Positions 59,052 through 59,125 of a DNA stretch of 59,125 nucleotides are shown here, in pieces (within the stretch, counting starts at the first letter, position 1; every line of letters begins with the position of its first letter). The stretch is taken from positions 1 through 59,125 of the forward strand of contig NZ_JAGGKI010000028.1 in NCBI RefSeq assembly GCF_017873605.1, in the 5' to 3' direction. The translations under genes were made by a program, and so were the position numbers. Under the pieces are notes generated by a model that was given only the letters and a program-made list of their open reading frames with translations, was not told the DNA's origin and made no database searches. Source of the stretch: Paenibacillus lactis. Its GTDB lineage: Bacteria; Bacillota; Bacilli; Paenibacillales; Paenibacillaceae.

Positions 59052-59125
59052 TGTCAAGAAAGTAGACACCTCTAAGCTAAGCTATACACTCGTAATAGCA
59101 CTGCTCAAAACGCACCGGGGACATA
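59052..59125 (+). mobile_element. Possible left end of an IS3-family element
   Basis: TGTCAAGAAAGTAGACACCT resembles the terminal inverted repeats of IS3-type insertion sequences; transposase sequence would lie beyond base 59125. Neither the other end nor a target duplication is visible, so this is tentative. Confidence 0.35.

Overview
The window looks like chromosomal DNA of a Paenibacillus-type Bacillota (Paenibacillaceae). I infer this from GGAGG-type ribosome binding sites with frequent TTG and GTG starts, a guanine-type purine riboswitch before an NCS2 permease, a YesM/YesN-type two-component system beside a sugar ABC importer, CcpA-type cre boxes, YneF, UvsE, and secreted proteins carrying copper-amine-oxidase-like stalk domains. 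Genome position and species cannot be fixed from sequence alone. No tRNA, rRNA body, CRISPR array or complete insertion sequence was found.

Layout. 1-430: promoter and leader of an rRNA operon that reads leftward out of the window. 765-4319: guaA and a riboswitch-controlled purine permease (minus). 4339-9042: MoxR ATPase, DUF58 protein and transglutaminase operon (minus). 9366-15995: sugar importer (two permeases and a binding lipoprotein) with its sensor kinase and AraC-type response regulator (minus); both transcription units carry cre-like boxes. 16118-16350: polypurine/polypyrimidine tract. 16537-18207: DUF1641 protein and type II NADH dehydrogenase. 18479-20473: polysaccharide deacetylase and Bcp peroxiredoxin. 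20615-26014 (plus): LCP wall-polymer ligase, hemL, aminoglycoside 6-adenylyltransferase-like gene, and an ECF sigma factor with a membrane partner. 26157-33192 (minus): SGNH hydrolase, small membrane protein, charged small protein, IMPase-like phosphatase, UvsE with a small upstream partner, Ddl and an amidase-like protein. 33492-36209: aconitase, followed by a 53-codon small gene. 36798-42515: IclR regulator, alpha/beta hydrolase, a DUF2935-SOD fusion, and a three-gene lipoprotein/lipase/WXG100-like cassette. 42692-46378 (minus): folE, yneF, a QueG-HEAT-MGMT fusion and signal peptidase. 46507-46686: a MITE-like element. 46764-48393: GNAT acetyltransferase and a nucleotidyltransferase. 48540-54574 (minus): a large secreted protein with an ABC ATPase, FtsX-type permease and HlyD-type adaptor. 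54859-55467: standalone sodA. 55679-58701 (minus): MFS transporter, mutY, acpS. 58870-59125: structured noncoding DNA and a possible IS3-type end.

The most interesting locus is 40541-42515. A predicted lipoprotein, a lipase whose catalytic domain is N-terminal and whose C-terminal 90 residues resemble a WXG100 protein without the WxG turn, and a separate 90-residue protein with a central WRG motif form one apparent operon. This order resembles a type VII secreted 'reverse' lipase toxin with immunity lipoprotein and targeting partner, as I recall it for TslA of Staphylococcus aureus. No secretion machinery lies in the window. Other notable points are two domain fusions (QueG with an O6-alkylguanine transferase; a helical DUF2935-like domain with a superoxide dismutase), a slightly divergent purine aptamer, and several in-gene tandem repeats that lengthen linkers or tails.
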